This document shows positions 12,901-25,600 of a stretch of 64,000 nucleotides of DNA, piece after piece. Each line of letters starts with the position of its first letter. Position 1 is the first letter of the stretch. Both the position numbers and the translations under genes were made by a program. Source of the DNA: Distichodus sexfasciatus. Its lineage: Eukaryota > Chordata > Actinopteri > Characiformes > Distichodontidae. The DNA lies in NCBI GenBank assembly GCA_032718565.1, contig JAVGVS010000046.1, positions 310,001-374,000 of the forward strand. The letters are read 5' to 3'. Under the pieces are notes generated by a model that did not search any database, had not been told where the DNA came from, and saw nothing but the letters and a program-made list of their open reading frames with translations.

Positions 12901-14242
12901 TATTCCGGATGTGTGTCCATTGCATTGTTGTGACGCAGCTGAGAGTCATGCGTGATGGATTGTGAGAAATGTAGTTCTCTCCCAAAACGAGAGAATATAT
13001 GTGACTCTGCACGGCAAAACCAGTCGCTTGTCGCAACGGAGGTTTCCTAGAAAAACGACTGTTTATGTTGCCTGGATTTTTTTGCTTTTAGTGTTTTGAA
13101 ACAGTGGAAGGTCTATACTGTACTGCTGTGAATAAATTTGGCTGAAAAACTTACCCTTTCCATCCTAAAAATGTGACTTTCTTGAGGTGAGGAATTCAAT
13201 TCCAGCAGAATGTTAAAAGTTTCTGTTTTGACCGCTCTACTTCAATATTTACGGTAAATCCACTGGTTGACTAGCGTGAAGATATTTCTCCGGAATCCAT
13301 CTCCGTCTCCCGAGTTCAGTTAACCTAACGCAGGTAGGCTATCCGTGTGGCTGTGAATGCAGCGTAGGCTAGCGTAAATACAAACGTAGCCGCAACCGCA
13401 CCAAGCGTCTGTGAGTGCTACGGCGATAGTCAACTTCAAAGGCAGATTTCTCCGTTTCTCACTTGGCGTGACAGGAGAAACCCGACTCCTGTGAATGTTG
13501 ATATCTCAGTCATATGTCGTCCCATTCATTCGATATAGAGTCACATATTGAGATATATTTTGTGTATCCTGATACAGCTTAAAAATATCATGATTTTATA
13601 TTTTGGCCATATCACCCAGCCCTACCTCCTAGGGTCCTTTTGTGTGTTAATGCCTGTTATGGACAATAATGAAAAATCCATTTAAATTGTGTTATACAAC
13701 TGTAGAGAAAAATAAATCCCAATAGGTAATGTTTTGCAAATACACACACACACCATATAAAAGGTGTGTAAAGGTGCTCTTCTTACCTAAGAATAAATCT
13801 CATAAGAAAACATTGGTGAATCTCAGAATCTTCAGAAAAACTGTGTAAGTGGGTTTTAAAAACAAATTTCACCTTATGAACAGTTGGTAAATGCTGTGCG
13901 TTGTCTTACCGTCTCTGTTATTGACCCCCCTCAGGTTTGAGATGATTGACGCAGCCAGGAACAAAGTTCGTATAAAGGCCTGCTATGTCATGATATTCAT
14001 GACTATCGGCGCCTGCATCTGGATGATTATCTCAGGGAAAGGGGTAATTAATTAACATATGGAAATGAATGCCTTTTACAAAGACGTTGCTTTTTTTGCT
14101 TTTTGCTCAAAAATGTGTTCCCCCACAGGCCGCCATGCGCAATGAAAACCTCACCACAATGAACATGGAGATGAAAGCCCGTTGGAGGGAAGAGGCGAAA
14201 CGAGAGCGCGAAGAGGCCGCAGCTCTCAACAAACAGCAGTGA
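6936..14242 (+). CDS. fam162a: FAM162A (HGTD-P-like) mitochondrial protein
   Basis: Complete five-exon gene: 6936-6987, 10551-10637, 11349-11460, 13935-14043 and 14129-14242, giving 157 aa. The family core is clear: residues about 60-83 hold WDQKMLIWSGRFKSKEQIPE, then an alpha-helical stretch DAARNKVRIKA. One membrane segment lies at about 99-117 (CYVMIFMTIGACIWMIIS), followed by a charged coiled tail rich in R and E (MKARWREEAKREREEAAA). The N-terminus is basic and free of acidic residues, like a mitochondrial presequence. Human FAM162A (growth and transformation-dependent protein) is HIF-1-induced and acts at mitochondria in hypoxic cell death. All junctions are GT-AG with phases 1,1,2,0. 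A polyadenylation signal AATAAA is at 14747-14752. Introns 1 and 3 carry transposons. Confidence 0.95.
7260..7640 (+). repeat. Decayed repeat with 'ccatgtcagtgtcac' core
   Basis: The segment accatgtcagtgtcactgct and following bases recur at about 53505-53630 and match the style of a dispersed palindromic fish DNA-transposon relic. Both copies are partial. Ends are not defined. Confidence 0.4.
7827..8022 (+). repeat. tRNA-derived SINE with L2-type tail (family B)
   Basis: Head gtggtctagtggttaggaca with a gggttcaaatc B box, then ccctgagcaagacccttaaa and the L2-like end. Same family as 4718-4908. In fam162a intron 1. Confidence 0.72.
8446..8913. mobile_element. hAT-like MITE
   Basis: The left end agggttgggcaa and right end ttgccaatacccacccct are imperfect inverted termini of the fish 'aggggtgggca' class. 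The interior is made of gatac/tatcgtgat palindromic tracts and has no coding capacity. Confidence 0.55.
9016..10303 (+). mobile_element. Tc1-like DNA transposon, inactive
   Basis: Bounded by TA dinucleotides (9014-9015 and 10304-10305), with ends cagtggtgtgaaaaagtg and its complement. Inverted repeats run for about 190-210 bases, including inner blocks around 9132-9195 and 10089-10150, the long-TIR layout of IR/DR Tc1 elements. The frame 9356-9700 encodes the paired helix-turn-helix DNA-binding part of the transposase (SGKRYKAISKALGLQQTTVR...). A frameshift near 9700 separates it from a DDE-domain remnant (LWTDETKVELFG, then GGGSVMVWGCF) that ends in a stop near 9969. The rest of the catalytic domain is lost. 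It lies in fam162a intron 1. Confidence 0.88.
10781..10985 (+). repeat. tRNA-derived SINE (family A), diverged
   Basis: Contains an A-box-like ttggtagcataaagg, a degraded B box, taccactcagttactcatga and aaatgcagaggtcaca. The same order recurs in eight other copies in the window. In fam162a intron 2. Confidence 0.65.
12457..13624. mobile_element. hAT-like non-autonomous element (fam162a intron 3)
   Basis: Termini taggggtgggcgatat and atatcacccagcccta are inverted. The flanks ccaactag and cctcctag form an imperfect 8-bp TSD (6 of 8). The element is 1168 bases with no transposase frame. The segment 13020-13436 recurs inverted at 22005-22455. Confidence 0.75.
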
Positions 14243-16640
14243 GGACGAAGCTTCCCACGGGATTCCCCTTTGACCTCTATAAAAACCTGTCACACCGTGT
14301 GCCGTTCAGCATCACCTATTCAAACAAGCTCTTTTTATAGCATAGAACTGTGCCTCTACCAAGCTGAGGTTCTGAATTTATCATGTCCAAAAGCTACTAC
14401 AAAATTTGGCTTCCCTCACAATATTGCTGTAATTCATGAGAATCAGCTTTTCAACGTATATTTAAAGGATTTAAACTTTTGTTTCTTCAAATTGGACTCG
14501 TCAACTCACTCTTCACACTCTGAAATGTGATGCCTCCTAAGTGTTAAGAGTGAGGAAGATATATAATGGGAACATATTTAGTTTCCATACATGGCAGTGG
14601 GACAGAAAGCTCAGATTTTGGGTGTCCTAGATGGGTATTTAAAATTTACATCACTTTAGTGTTGTCCAGGCTATTTGTCACCATTCCTGAATATTTAACG
14701 ATGTTGCATTAGGTCTTGAGAACCTGCATTGTGGACTTTGTAAACCAATAAATCAGTTCGTAGTAAGTTATTTCTTCATGAAGTGCAGTATTTCTGTAAA
14801 ACATATGGATGATACTGAACCCAAAGTTTGTCAAAAACAAGGCAATAGATCTTCATGAAACAGCATTTATGCAAATGGCTTAACAGAAGTTACACAATCT
14901 CAGTACGACAGCAGTATTTAACAGGAACAACTGGTCGTCTCGTCTGGGAGAATCTGACATTTAACAAAAAAGGTAAACAATCTTGCTTTTGAGCTAACAA
15001 AAAAAAAAATCATGGTTCAAGTGTAATTGGGATTCATTTAAATTTTGTCCATATTTACTTAAATCTCAATTTCACAATTTTAGAATTATGGCACCTTCAG
15101 CACTGACATACAAACCTGAAATGTGTCTCATTTTGAAAATTTCCCCCATCATATATATATATATATTTTAGTCATATAACATGAGGTCATGTGAAAGCGG
15201 GTCAGACAGTTGTATTAAAATGTGCGTCACACAAACACGGGGGAAGGCAAGCCTTCGGATCGGTAACAGTCCAGAGTGTCTGACTGAAAGGAAGCTTAAA
15301 AGGTTAAAGGGACACTCTACCCAGAGACACCGAGGTGGCCACTGCGTCTTCAGACAGAGCGCTCCCTTAAGAGTTTCAGTCAGGCTGAGGCAAAGAAACT
15401 GAGCTCATTTTTTTAGTGTGTTTGGTTTTGCAAAGAATGTCCTGTGTACATGATTCACACATTATTTCCGCTCTGGTTCCCAAGGAGCTGAGAGCAAACA
15501 TGGGGCAAAGTACTGCACAGAAAAACAGGAGAGACAATTCTTCAAACCAGAGCTGGGAAATTTCTGTCCCGAACTTAAAGTGCTGACACTGACTAATGAT
15601 GAGAGTCACGTGGAATTGTCCTGTTATAAAGTCTCCAAATGGTCTGATGCACAGGCTCAAGAAGTGAGGAAAACGAAAACAAAACAAAAAAAAAAAGTCT
15701 CGGTCCATTCAGTCTCAGTGCGCGTGGAGACTCCAACTCCCAGAATTCGTAAAAGGTGCAAATCCGTCATTGAAAAAAAGGAAACGCTAGCCAGAGCCTG
15801 CGCCGCCGTCAAGATTTTTTTCAGTCCCTGTAGGAATGCATGAGATCAAAAGCAAAAAAAAAAAAGAGTTTTGCCAAAGTGGCATGGTCAGTCACAAACA
15901 GTCTGGATCCCCCTAAATGTCGTCCACCAGAGCTGTCTCTGTATGCTGTCCCAGTCTAAAAAGTGAGAAAAAGTGCGTCGCCTTCAGAAGAAGTCTTTCG
16001 GTCTTCGGGGCAGGCCGGCCATGTTGTGCCTCTTTTGTTGTTTTTTTTGTTTGTTTAATAGGTTTTGTTCCATTTGGGAGCGCCTGGAGGTGTGCGTACA
16101 AACACAGTCAACACGGTCAGTCCAGTGTTTTTCTAGCAGGTGGAAAGAGGTCCGACCACCTGCCTCCAGAGTCAGTATTGCGGTAAAGTCATTCAAGCTG
16201 TTCGTTCCTTCCCAAACATCCCCCTAAAAACCCATAGCTGACTGCAGAGTTCTCATGGTCTCTGTAGTCGCATGGGTCTTTTTACGATACGTCCTCGCAC
16301 TGGACAGGCTTAGCGTCGAGGAGAGAGCTCGATGGAGGAGGAGAACGATGCGAGATGGGAAATGGGAGTCAGTATGAGGGGCATTTGGGTTGAGGTTTTT
16401 TGATCATTCGGTCTGAATTCGCTGGTAGCCGCTCATTAAACACTGGAACCGAGGAAGTAGCAGGGCTTAGAAGGGTCGGGGGTCAACAGGAAAGGTGTAA
16501 AAGGGAGTCAACCAGCAGCGTCACACTTTAATAAATCATGATTGTTGTTAATCTTTCTCTCTGATGGGCATTGAGGGCAACTTTGCCAGCTCTTGCGTGG
16601 GCCAGGCAGGGATTGGGCAGTGGGAGGGAGAAGCAGATGT
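14243..16640. other. Convergent 3' UTRs of fam162a (+) and kpna1 (-)
   Basis: fam162a UTR runs to about 14770 (AATAAA at 14747-14752). From about 14800 to 16640 no repeat or coding frame is convincing. A long kpna1 3' UTR is the natural reading because importin-alpha mRNAs have long trailers. No clear minus-strand AATAAA was found, so its end is not placed. Confidence 0.5.
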
Positions 16641-19600
16641 TTAGAGCTGGAAGCCCTCCATAGGGGCCTCGCACTGCTGGAAGAGAAACTGCTGCTGCTG
16701 CTGGTCGATGGCGGGGGCCAGGGTCGGGTCCTCATCCTCTGAACTGAAGTAGCGCTCGATCAGGTCGAATGCCTTCTGATAGATGTCCTGGTTCTCGTGG
16801 CCCTGAAGAAACTCCAACTTATCCAGGCCTAAGTGACGTAAGAGGTGACGTTGGATGTTTGTAAAAATGTTTTGGATGATAATCCAAGATAATAATAATA
16901 ATAATAATAATAATGCACAGCTTTTGGAAAAATTGCACTGGCACTGAATAGAGCAACAGAATACTGCAAACTCATAAACCAATTAGGTGATGCCAGGGGA
17001 ATTTAATGAATAAAGGCTTTAAATAATTCAACAACCAAATTTGACCATGAAAAATATCACCATATGCTGATCCTTCCATCAAGTGTAGTTATGCTCATGA
17101 AGATGAATAAATAAGTGTAATTAACTTCTAGACCACAAAATGGAAGACCTATTAGACCTGAACTGCATATAAACTAGACATGGCACAATACCACTTATGT
17201 ACGATACCGATATTGTAAATTTGGATATCTACTGATACGATACAAATCCGATACAGTCTCTGAGTCTTTTTTAAACAGTAAATAATGCTTAAAAAATGTC
17301 TGAATACATGACTGAGATTATTTTGTTATGCTTAAAGAAATACTTGACTTAAACACTGTTTTCCAAACTAAACAATGTAATAATTACACACCCATATGTA
17401 TATGCTAAATTATTTACTATTAAAGAAAACATCTCAAATATAATTTGCTTAAACACAGTTCTGTAATTTTGACAGTCCCTAATCCTGTGGTGCTGTTAAG
17501 GAAATCAGTCAGTATAATCGCATGATTTGCTTCTGAGTTTGTAGTATGTTGTGTTGCTTGTTCTGCTCACTGTCATATCAATATGTATGCATTAGCCCAA
17601 ACGTCGAACAATAAACCAGCTTTACTGTATTGCCACTTCCCACGTGTAATCAATTGTGCGTGCACACGTTTGCAGATTGGCTCCATAGACCGGCCTAATG
17701 CCATCGATACCCGATCCAGCTATTTGAGTCGTTGCGGGACCGATATCCGATCTACGCATCGTATCGGTGCCCTCTTTACCTAAAACCCCATTGCTTTAGT
17801 GTATCTATCCAAAATACATATTCAAATGTGACGTTTCTGGTATAAATCTGTTTTTTGTTAAAGGGTTAGGGGTGTATTCGTGTGATATCTTTAAACTAAA
17901 CATAGTATTTGTTGTTAAGACAGCTAAAAGAGGTGCCCAAATATCTACAATCCAGATTAGATCAGTGGTGGAAGTGAACTACAGTGGATCTGTATAAAGC
18001 TTGATTTGAACGCAAGTTCAAATGCATTGTGCATTACATCTGAGAGCACAGATTAGCTGAGAAACTGAATCTCTTGAAAAACTTTACGGTTTATTGCTTT
18101 ACAAGGCATCTAGCAAACTATATGTTGCAATATTGTCGCAACGTGGCAATCATGTCCTCACAGTGGAGTGCTAGTTAGCAGTTTTACATGCACAAGCTAT
18201 TGCAGGTTTATTGACTAAGCGCCGGTGAGCCTCTCTTACCGTACGCTTCCTCGATCAGTGCACAGTAAGGGTTAATTCCTCCTCCTCTCTTGGCCTCCAG
18301 CTCTCCCAGCCTGAGGATGTTCTCCAGGCCATTCAAAGCCACTTGCACAATCTTGGAGTCCATCAGGGTCAAAAGGTCACAGAGAGGCTTAATGCAGCCC
18401 AACTCAACCAAGTGTCTGTTAGTAAGAAACACAACCCATTATGTCTTTATGTCAAGCAACATAATCCAGTCATGAATCAATCCAGAAATTCCCAGTTGGC
18501 AAAAGAGATTCTTCTTGATTTTTCAAGGCTTCTCCAACTCTGCGTTCTGTTTTAACCCACTGAAAAGCCGCAGAGCTGATGTTATTAATGAACAATGTTG
18601 ACTAAACTCTGCTACCTATAATCTTTAACGAAATGTCAGCAGCCAGGCGGTTGGTGGCGTTTGCCCGGTGATCAGGTCACCTGAAGGTTCAAATCCTGGA
18701 CCGATAAAGGTACCACTGAGGTACTCATGAGCAAAGTACCGTCCCCAAGCACTGCTCCCCGGGCGCTGCCCATATCAGCTGCCCACTGCTCTTTCATAGA
18801 TGCTAATAACCTAAAACTCCTCCACAAAGTTTCTGTCATGACTGTAAGCTTAACAAAAATTTAGATTCCTTTTAATATTTATACTGTGAACATTCACCAA
18901 GAGTCGACTGCACATCTGGCTTTGGAAATTAAAATCAACTTTCTCTGTTTAAGACATTTTAGTAAATTACAGAGACAAGCGGCAAAAATCAGCAATTCTC
19001 ATCTAAATTTTTTTTGCAAATGAAGAGAAAGAGGCTTTACAAAATTATAGGAGTAAACCCTGACCTGATCTGTTCTGCTGAGCCCCCAGACGTGGCGTTG
19101 GTGATGGCCCAGGCTGCCTCTTTCCTCGTACGGAACTCGGCCACCTGCAGAATGTTGAGGAGAGGCGGGAGCAGGCTTGCATCTATCACCATCTAGAGAC
19201 ACACAGCCAGCAAGAGAGAAAAGCGAGACAGAAAGATTAAACAAGTTCACCAAGTGCAAGTCAAGAGCGCCCTGATCCAGGCCGACCGAGCCTCCTTTAC
19301 CTGTATCTGTGCCCGGTTGCCAGCAGTGATGTTGGAAATGGTCCAACAGGCCTCCTTCTTAATCGACTCCTTAGGGCTACTCAGAAGGTGAAGGAGACTC
19401 TGCAGGGCCGAGCAATTCAGAATGACCTGCTCAGACAAAACACAAGACAATAAGGCGACTTTGAGACCAGGGGTCGACCAATATGTTTTATTCATTCATT
19501 ATCTGAACCACTGAATTCCAACCGGAGCCCATCCTGGGAAGGTACGGGCGCAAGACGGAGAAGTCACCAATTAACCTACATAGCATGCTTCTGGACTGCA

Positions 19601-22600
19601 GGAGGTAACCCACAGGAATATGGGGAGAGCATGTAAACTCCACACAGAAAAGGCCCACAGGCGACCTGGGGCTCGAACCTAAGAACTTCTTTCTGAGGCA
19701 GCAGCGCTAACCACTGCACGCCGTGCGGCACCAATATGGTTTCTTCAGAGCCTATTTCGATCCTGATGATTACTCATCAAGGAGACCAATAAGCAATATT
19801 TTCAACGGATATATGTGTGCTAACCTTAGAATAAATTGTCAAAATTGAGAAAAAACAATGCTTCAAAATTTACATATAGACAAATACTCCAACGCAAAAC
19901 TTAACTACGATGTGTTTAATTCTGAGAACTTTTCATAATCTTCTTAACAATAAAAGTTCAGGTAGTTTCCGGCTTCTGTGTCAAAACGTGAAAGTGTCTT
20001 CAGTCTTCAGATTCGCTAAACTTGTCTAATAAATCAAATCAAGCCATTCCTCTAGACAACTGCGTCGACTTCAGACCAAGTTATTCAGCTGCAAGTAGCA
20101 ATTTTTAAAAATGTACGGTATTTATTTTATCATTTTTAAAAATGTACGGTATTTATTTTATCATTAAAAGAAAAAGATCAATACTGATAAATAAAGAAAT
20201 GTTAAATATCAGCATCAGTTATCAGCCATGCAGATAATCGGTCAACCCCTACTTGAGACCCACAGGGCCAATCCCTAGGACAGAGATTAACCTGAACCCT
20301 ACAAAGTGATTTTAAAATGTGAAAATCATTCTCACCGTGAAAACAAACCCAGGGTCATAAAGGGCAATGGTCAAGCAGCAAAATCCTAAGGGCTAAGTGT
20401 CCAGAAGGCACATACTAGCTTTTATTACCTGCGTCTGGAGGTCGTCTCCCGTAACGATGTTTCCCACGGCTCGGAGGGCGGGAGACACTACCTTATAATC
20501 TGAGTGTCTGGAAGACAGAAAGGACTGTGAGGTCAAATCTGTTGAACCCTTTTTTTGGATTTTTTATACACACACTGAAAAAACCTGAATCCATTAAACT
20601 CCGTGTGGCATCTTACAGAAGCAGCTCCACTAGTCGGCGGCAGACTCCCGAGTCTATCACAGCCTGGATCTTGTCGTTGGGGCCATCAGACAGGTAAGAC
20701 AGGGCCCAGCACGCATCGGCCAGAATGTCTGTGTCGTTGACAAACAGGAGCCAGGACAACACGCTGAGACACGGTGACACCTACAAGCACACAATAGCAC
20801 ATAACACACCCCACTTAACCTTCAGTCAATCACAAAGGCCTCGTTAAGTAAAGACATAGAAGATAACGAGCTCACATTATTCACACTGTGGTAAAGCACA
20901 GGTCTAGAAGAGGTGTTACAGCAGCCACAATGTGTTTGTGATATCTGGATGATTTATTCTTAAAACAAGTGGCGAAATCTTTAAGATGCCTCTTAAAATC
21001 GTTTTCCAGTAATTAGCCCCAGCACAAATCTCTGGTTTTTCTTTTGTTAGATGGTCCAGACCTCATTTAATGGCACACATTTTTAAAGAACGCTTTCAGA
21101 AACTACACATTAAAGGGAAATTTAAGGAAATATTGAATCAAAGAGAGACACAAACAGCTAATGCAAGTTTAACTTACTTAAATGTTAATGTTAAATGTTA
21201 AATGCACAAACTTAAATGTTAGTCTTAGACTTTTTAAGAGATACTGTTTTTATTATTAGAATAGACTGGATATAGAATTTTTCATATTATAACTGTTTCT
21301 AACCTCTTGCACATCCAGTGTAAAAGTCAACTTCCACTTTTGTAGGTAATACTGCATCCAAACTGTCTCTCCTCTACTTCTGTTTCTAGTTCTAGTTTGA
21401 AGTTTATATTTAATATTCCATTCCCACTTTAAAATGTCTATTTTGAATTCTATTTACAGTATATATTGTTTACTCCATGTGCCTTATTTGTTCTTTGTTT
21501 CCTGTTTCTTATTGCACTGAAAAACTGGAGCCACGTCGTCTCGTCTCTCTGTATATCTGTACAGTATATAGCAGAGATGACAAAAAGGTTACTTTGACTT
21601 TGAACTGCTCAAAACCTTAAGGGCCAATTTCCCAGTCGAGGATTAAGACAAGTCCTAGACTAGTTTTGAGTTTGAATGATGAATCTCCATTGGTACATGT
21701 CTAGGCTTAATCCATGAGCAGGAAACCAGCCCTGAGAGCCTGTTTACATGTATGCAAATATTTTATATATGTATATTTTCTATATGTTTGGGCCTTTTGT
21801 TTACACATGAACAGAGTTTTAGTCACCTCAAACACACATTTTTTTTAAACACTAGGAAATATCTAGAATTGAAATAAGCGTTGAAAGCTCAGCAAGTCCC
21901 TACTGGTTCCATGTGATGATGATGATGATTATCTCATCACCTGAAGGCAACAGCGTAGTACGGGTGTAAATCATGATACAATATTATATCTATTAAATGG
22001 ACTATCGACGTAGCACTCACAGACGCTTGGTGCGGTCGCGGCTACGTTTGTATTTACGGTAGCCTACGCTGCATTCACAGCCACACGGATAGCCTACCTG
22101 CGTTAGGTTAACTGAACTCAGGAGACGAAGATGGATTCCGGAGAAATATCTTCACGCTAGTCAACCAGTGGATTTACCGTAAATATTGAAGTAGAGCGGT
22201 CAAAACAGAAACTTTTAACATTCTGCTGGAATTGAATTCCTCACCTCAAGAAAGTCATGTTTTTAGGATGGAAAGGGTAAGTTTTTCAGCCAAATTTATT
22301 CACAACAGTACAGTATAGACCTTCCACTGTTTCAAAACACTAAAAACAAAAAATCCAAAATTTTACCCCATGCAACATAAACGCAAAGGTTTTTCTCGGA
22401 AACCTCCGTTGCAACGAGCGACTGGTTTTGCCGTGCAGAGTCACATTTGACGTCTGCCAATACTGCTACATATGGTTCAATTTCAATTCAGGAGCCAGCA
22501 ATTAATATGAAATAATATCACATGCTGATTTGACATAAACACATCCATTACTATCAACACACAAAAGGCAACTGAGATATAATTTGACAATGTAATTACT

Positions 22601-25600
22601 GTGCTTCCTGTGCCAGACATTTAACTGAAAAATAATCTTCTCTTTCATTAAAAACAGATTTCCTGTTCAGTATTTAAAGTGACATTACGATACGTATGAT
22701 GTCTGACTGATGTTTTCGTTTTGAAAGTGAGTGATTATGAACACACTGTGAACACAGCACAGCACACAGTGCACCACAACGACATGTAACCTCTGCATTT
22801 GACCCATTCTGTGAAGGAGTAGTGGGCAGCTGATATCAGCAGCACCCGGGGAGCAGTGCTTGGGGACAGTACCTTGGTCGTGAGTACCTCAATGGTCCAG
22901 GATTCAACCCAGCGACCTTCCGATCACAGGCTAATGCACTGTCACACTAATTTATCTTCTAGTTTTTAGAAAAAGAAACAAGCTTTCTATGGTCTCAATA
23001 TCAGAAAGTGCTACGTGAATTCAGAAATGACTCTCAACCTCTATTCAGCGAAATCAAAACGCACATTCAAGATTCAGCATAAAAGAAATCGACTCCATCC
23101 ATTCAGCTCCACAAAAACTCTTCCCCATCTCCAGCTGATCCTCCTACCTTTGAGAAATCTGGAGGTGGGTTCTTCCCTCTGCACAGGTTTGACAGAGCCC
23201 ACACAGCGTTCCTCATCATGGTCAAGCGATTCTGCTTAGCCAGCAGTCTAGAAAGTAGAACGCAAGTTTTTAAATCTGGTAGCATAAGGGTGTACAAAGT
23301 GGGCGTTTCTAATAAAGAGAAGGACAAGTGAATAACAGCTTAATAACTCACTGTATTAGGGAAGGCAAGATGTTGCAGTCCAGCACATAGTCCCTACACT
23401 CCGTACTGTCTCCTGCAATGTTGCCTAATGCCCACACCGCCTGCGGCACAGGACAGGAGGATGGAACTGATTAGTCCATATCAAATACACAGCACATTTT
23501 AGAACTGAAAGACCATCTACAACTAACTGACTCTTACCTTTTCAAAACATGGTTAAATGACAAATGAGGTCAAGTCATTCCACGCTTACAAATTTGTATG
23601 GTTATTAATATTTAAACAATGTAAATGTGCATGTGTGTGACAAGGATACCTGTTCCTGGACATCCTCAAAGTCTGAGCTGAGCATTTCAATGAATATGGG
23701 CACAGCGCCAGCCTGAATGACAACGCGTGTCTGGTGAGACGTCCCCGACGCAATGTTCGTCAACACCCATGCGGCTTCAAACTGGCAGAAACCACACAAA
23801 ACGATTTAGTCTTTCACCAAAGAGAGTTTCACTTAAGTCACACTTACAAGAGTCGGCACTGGAAAGACTGGCAACAGACGCAATCACACACACACATTCG
23901 TACACCATGAGCTTGTCCTGAGAACATTCCATCCTGACTAAGTAACTGACTCATGGCTGCTGTGAGTCTGAGAAATTCTGGCCATTCAGCAATCCAGTGT
24001 TGGGTTTTATAACAGTGAAATTAGTCGGTGTGTGGGGACAGGTTTTCAGGAGGTTGTGAGGACATGATGATCCCCTAATTGTCCTTTAAATGACCTTGAG
24101 CTTTGACAGATTTTTAGTGAGGATGTTCTTAAATGTTGGGACTGACTCTCATAATTAAATGTTTTTATAGAAATCTTTAAAAACTTGAAAGATGCTTCTG
24201 CATTATAGTTGTGTGATTGCCACACAAAGTCACGACATTAAATTGTAATTTTTTAAAGACACAAATAAATCACATGTAAATGTAAGATGATTTATACCGC
24301 AGACAAAGCACACATAAAAAGGGCAGTATTTTATTTTACTGAGGTAAAATTTTAAATTTGTTGAGAACCTGCTGAAAATCGTTTGGTACATCTATTTATA
24401 TCTAGTAATTATGGGATTCAAATGAAGGCAAGACATGGCTTTTTGATGTGTTCCTGTGTTTCTGACCTGCAGTGTACAGTTCTCCCTCCTCTTGAGGAAC
24501 TCCACAAATTGCTCCACCACACCATGTGTGGCAATAACTTCATCAATTGGTGGGTTTGGTTCTTTAAAAAACAAAAAAATATCACAGACAAAATCATGTT
24601 AGCAACTCAGCACACAAGGCTGCCAGGTCTTTGTGTGTGTGTGTGTTTGACTTCAGACCTTTTGACAAAAGCTTTCTGAAGCGCTGTGTTCCCATTAGCT
24701 GCTGTTCTGGAGAGCTGGAGAAAATCATCTGGGTCATATCTTCTGAAATAACACCTCCCTAAAACACGAACACAAACAGAGAGATAAATCAGCGGGTTAA
24801 TGCTAATGGGTCAGCAGGAAGATGAAATCATTCTCTATTCCCTCTCATTCTCATTCCCTGCTGTCTAGGCTACTTGTCGTGTTTAGCTCTTTTTACCGTG
24901 ATTTGTTCCATGTTGTTGGCCTGGGATTCCAGGAAGCCGCTGTCTGACATGCCGTCTTCCTCCAGCGTGCAGTCCTCCTCCACCGTGGCCACATTCCTCC
25001 GTTTGAACAGCTAGAAGACCGCAGAAATACACAAAGCTTCAGCCTCAAAGTGTCGGACCCATCTTAAATTTGTCATTATTTTTTATTGTTCTCAACTAGG
25101 GCTGGGAAATTAATCTAAACTGCGTTAATGACGTAATCTTGGTCACAACAGTTATTTCGATTATTTTTTTACATTCTGTTAATACTTATCAAAAGAATTC
25201 TGTTAATGCTTTCCTCAGTGTCAGTTCATATACTAACCATTAAAAACATTACTGCATGTGTTATCACATTACTATTCTGCCACTACATCTGTGTGTTTCC
25301 TTCAAATATTTTCAAAACACAAATATATGTATTCTATCATTAGAAATTATATGCCATCTTAAATAGTGGAGCATATTTACAGTACAAACCTTGTCAATTA
25401 ACTAAGAGGGCAAAAGTCAAAACCTTAGCAATTATTTATTGGCTGAAACTGAGGTAAAATGCCCAGTTAATTGTGAAATTAATCTGAGGCCATATTGCCC
25501 AGCCCACTGCTTGTATCCTAGAAGTACAAATTGTCCAGACAGTTTGAGAAAGTCCTCACAATGTAGTCTAGTGATTCTGGCCGTTTCTTCTCTGCCAGAT

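Noticed and set aside
15181..16227. Cluster of overlapping short frames between fam162a and kpna1
   Set aside because: No splice sites, no family resemblance, and the position fits the kpna1 3' UTR.
18999..19495. Frames of 82-115 codons on the minus strand as separate genes
   Set aside because: They read kpna1 exons 10 and 11 through introns, partly in the wrong frame.
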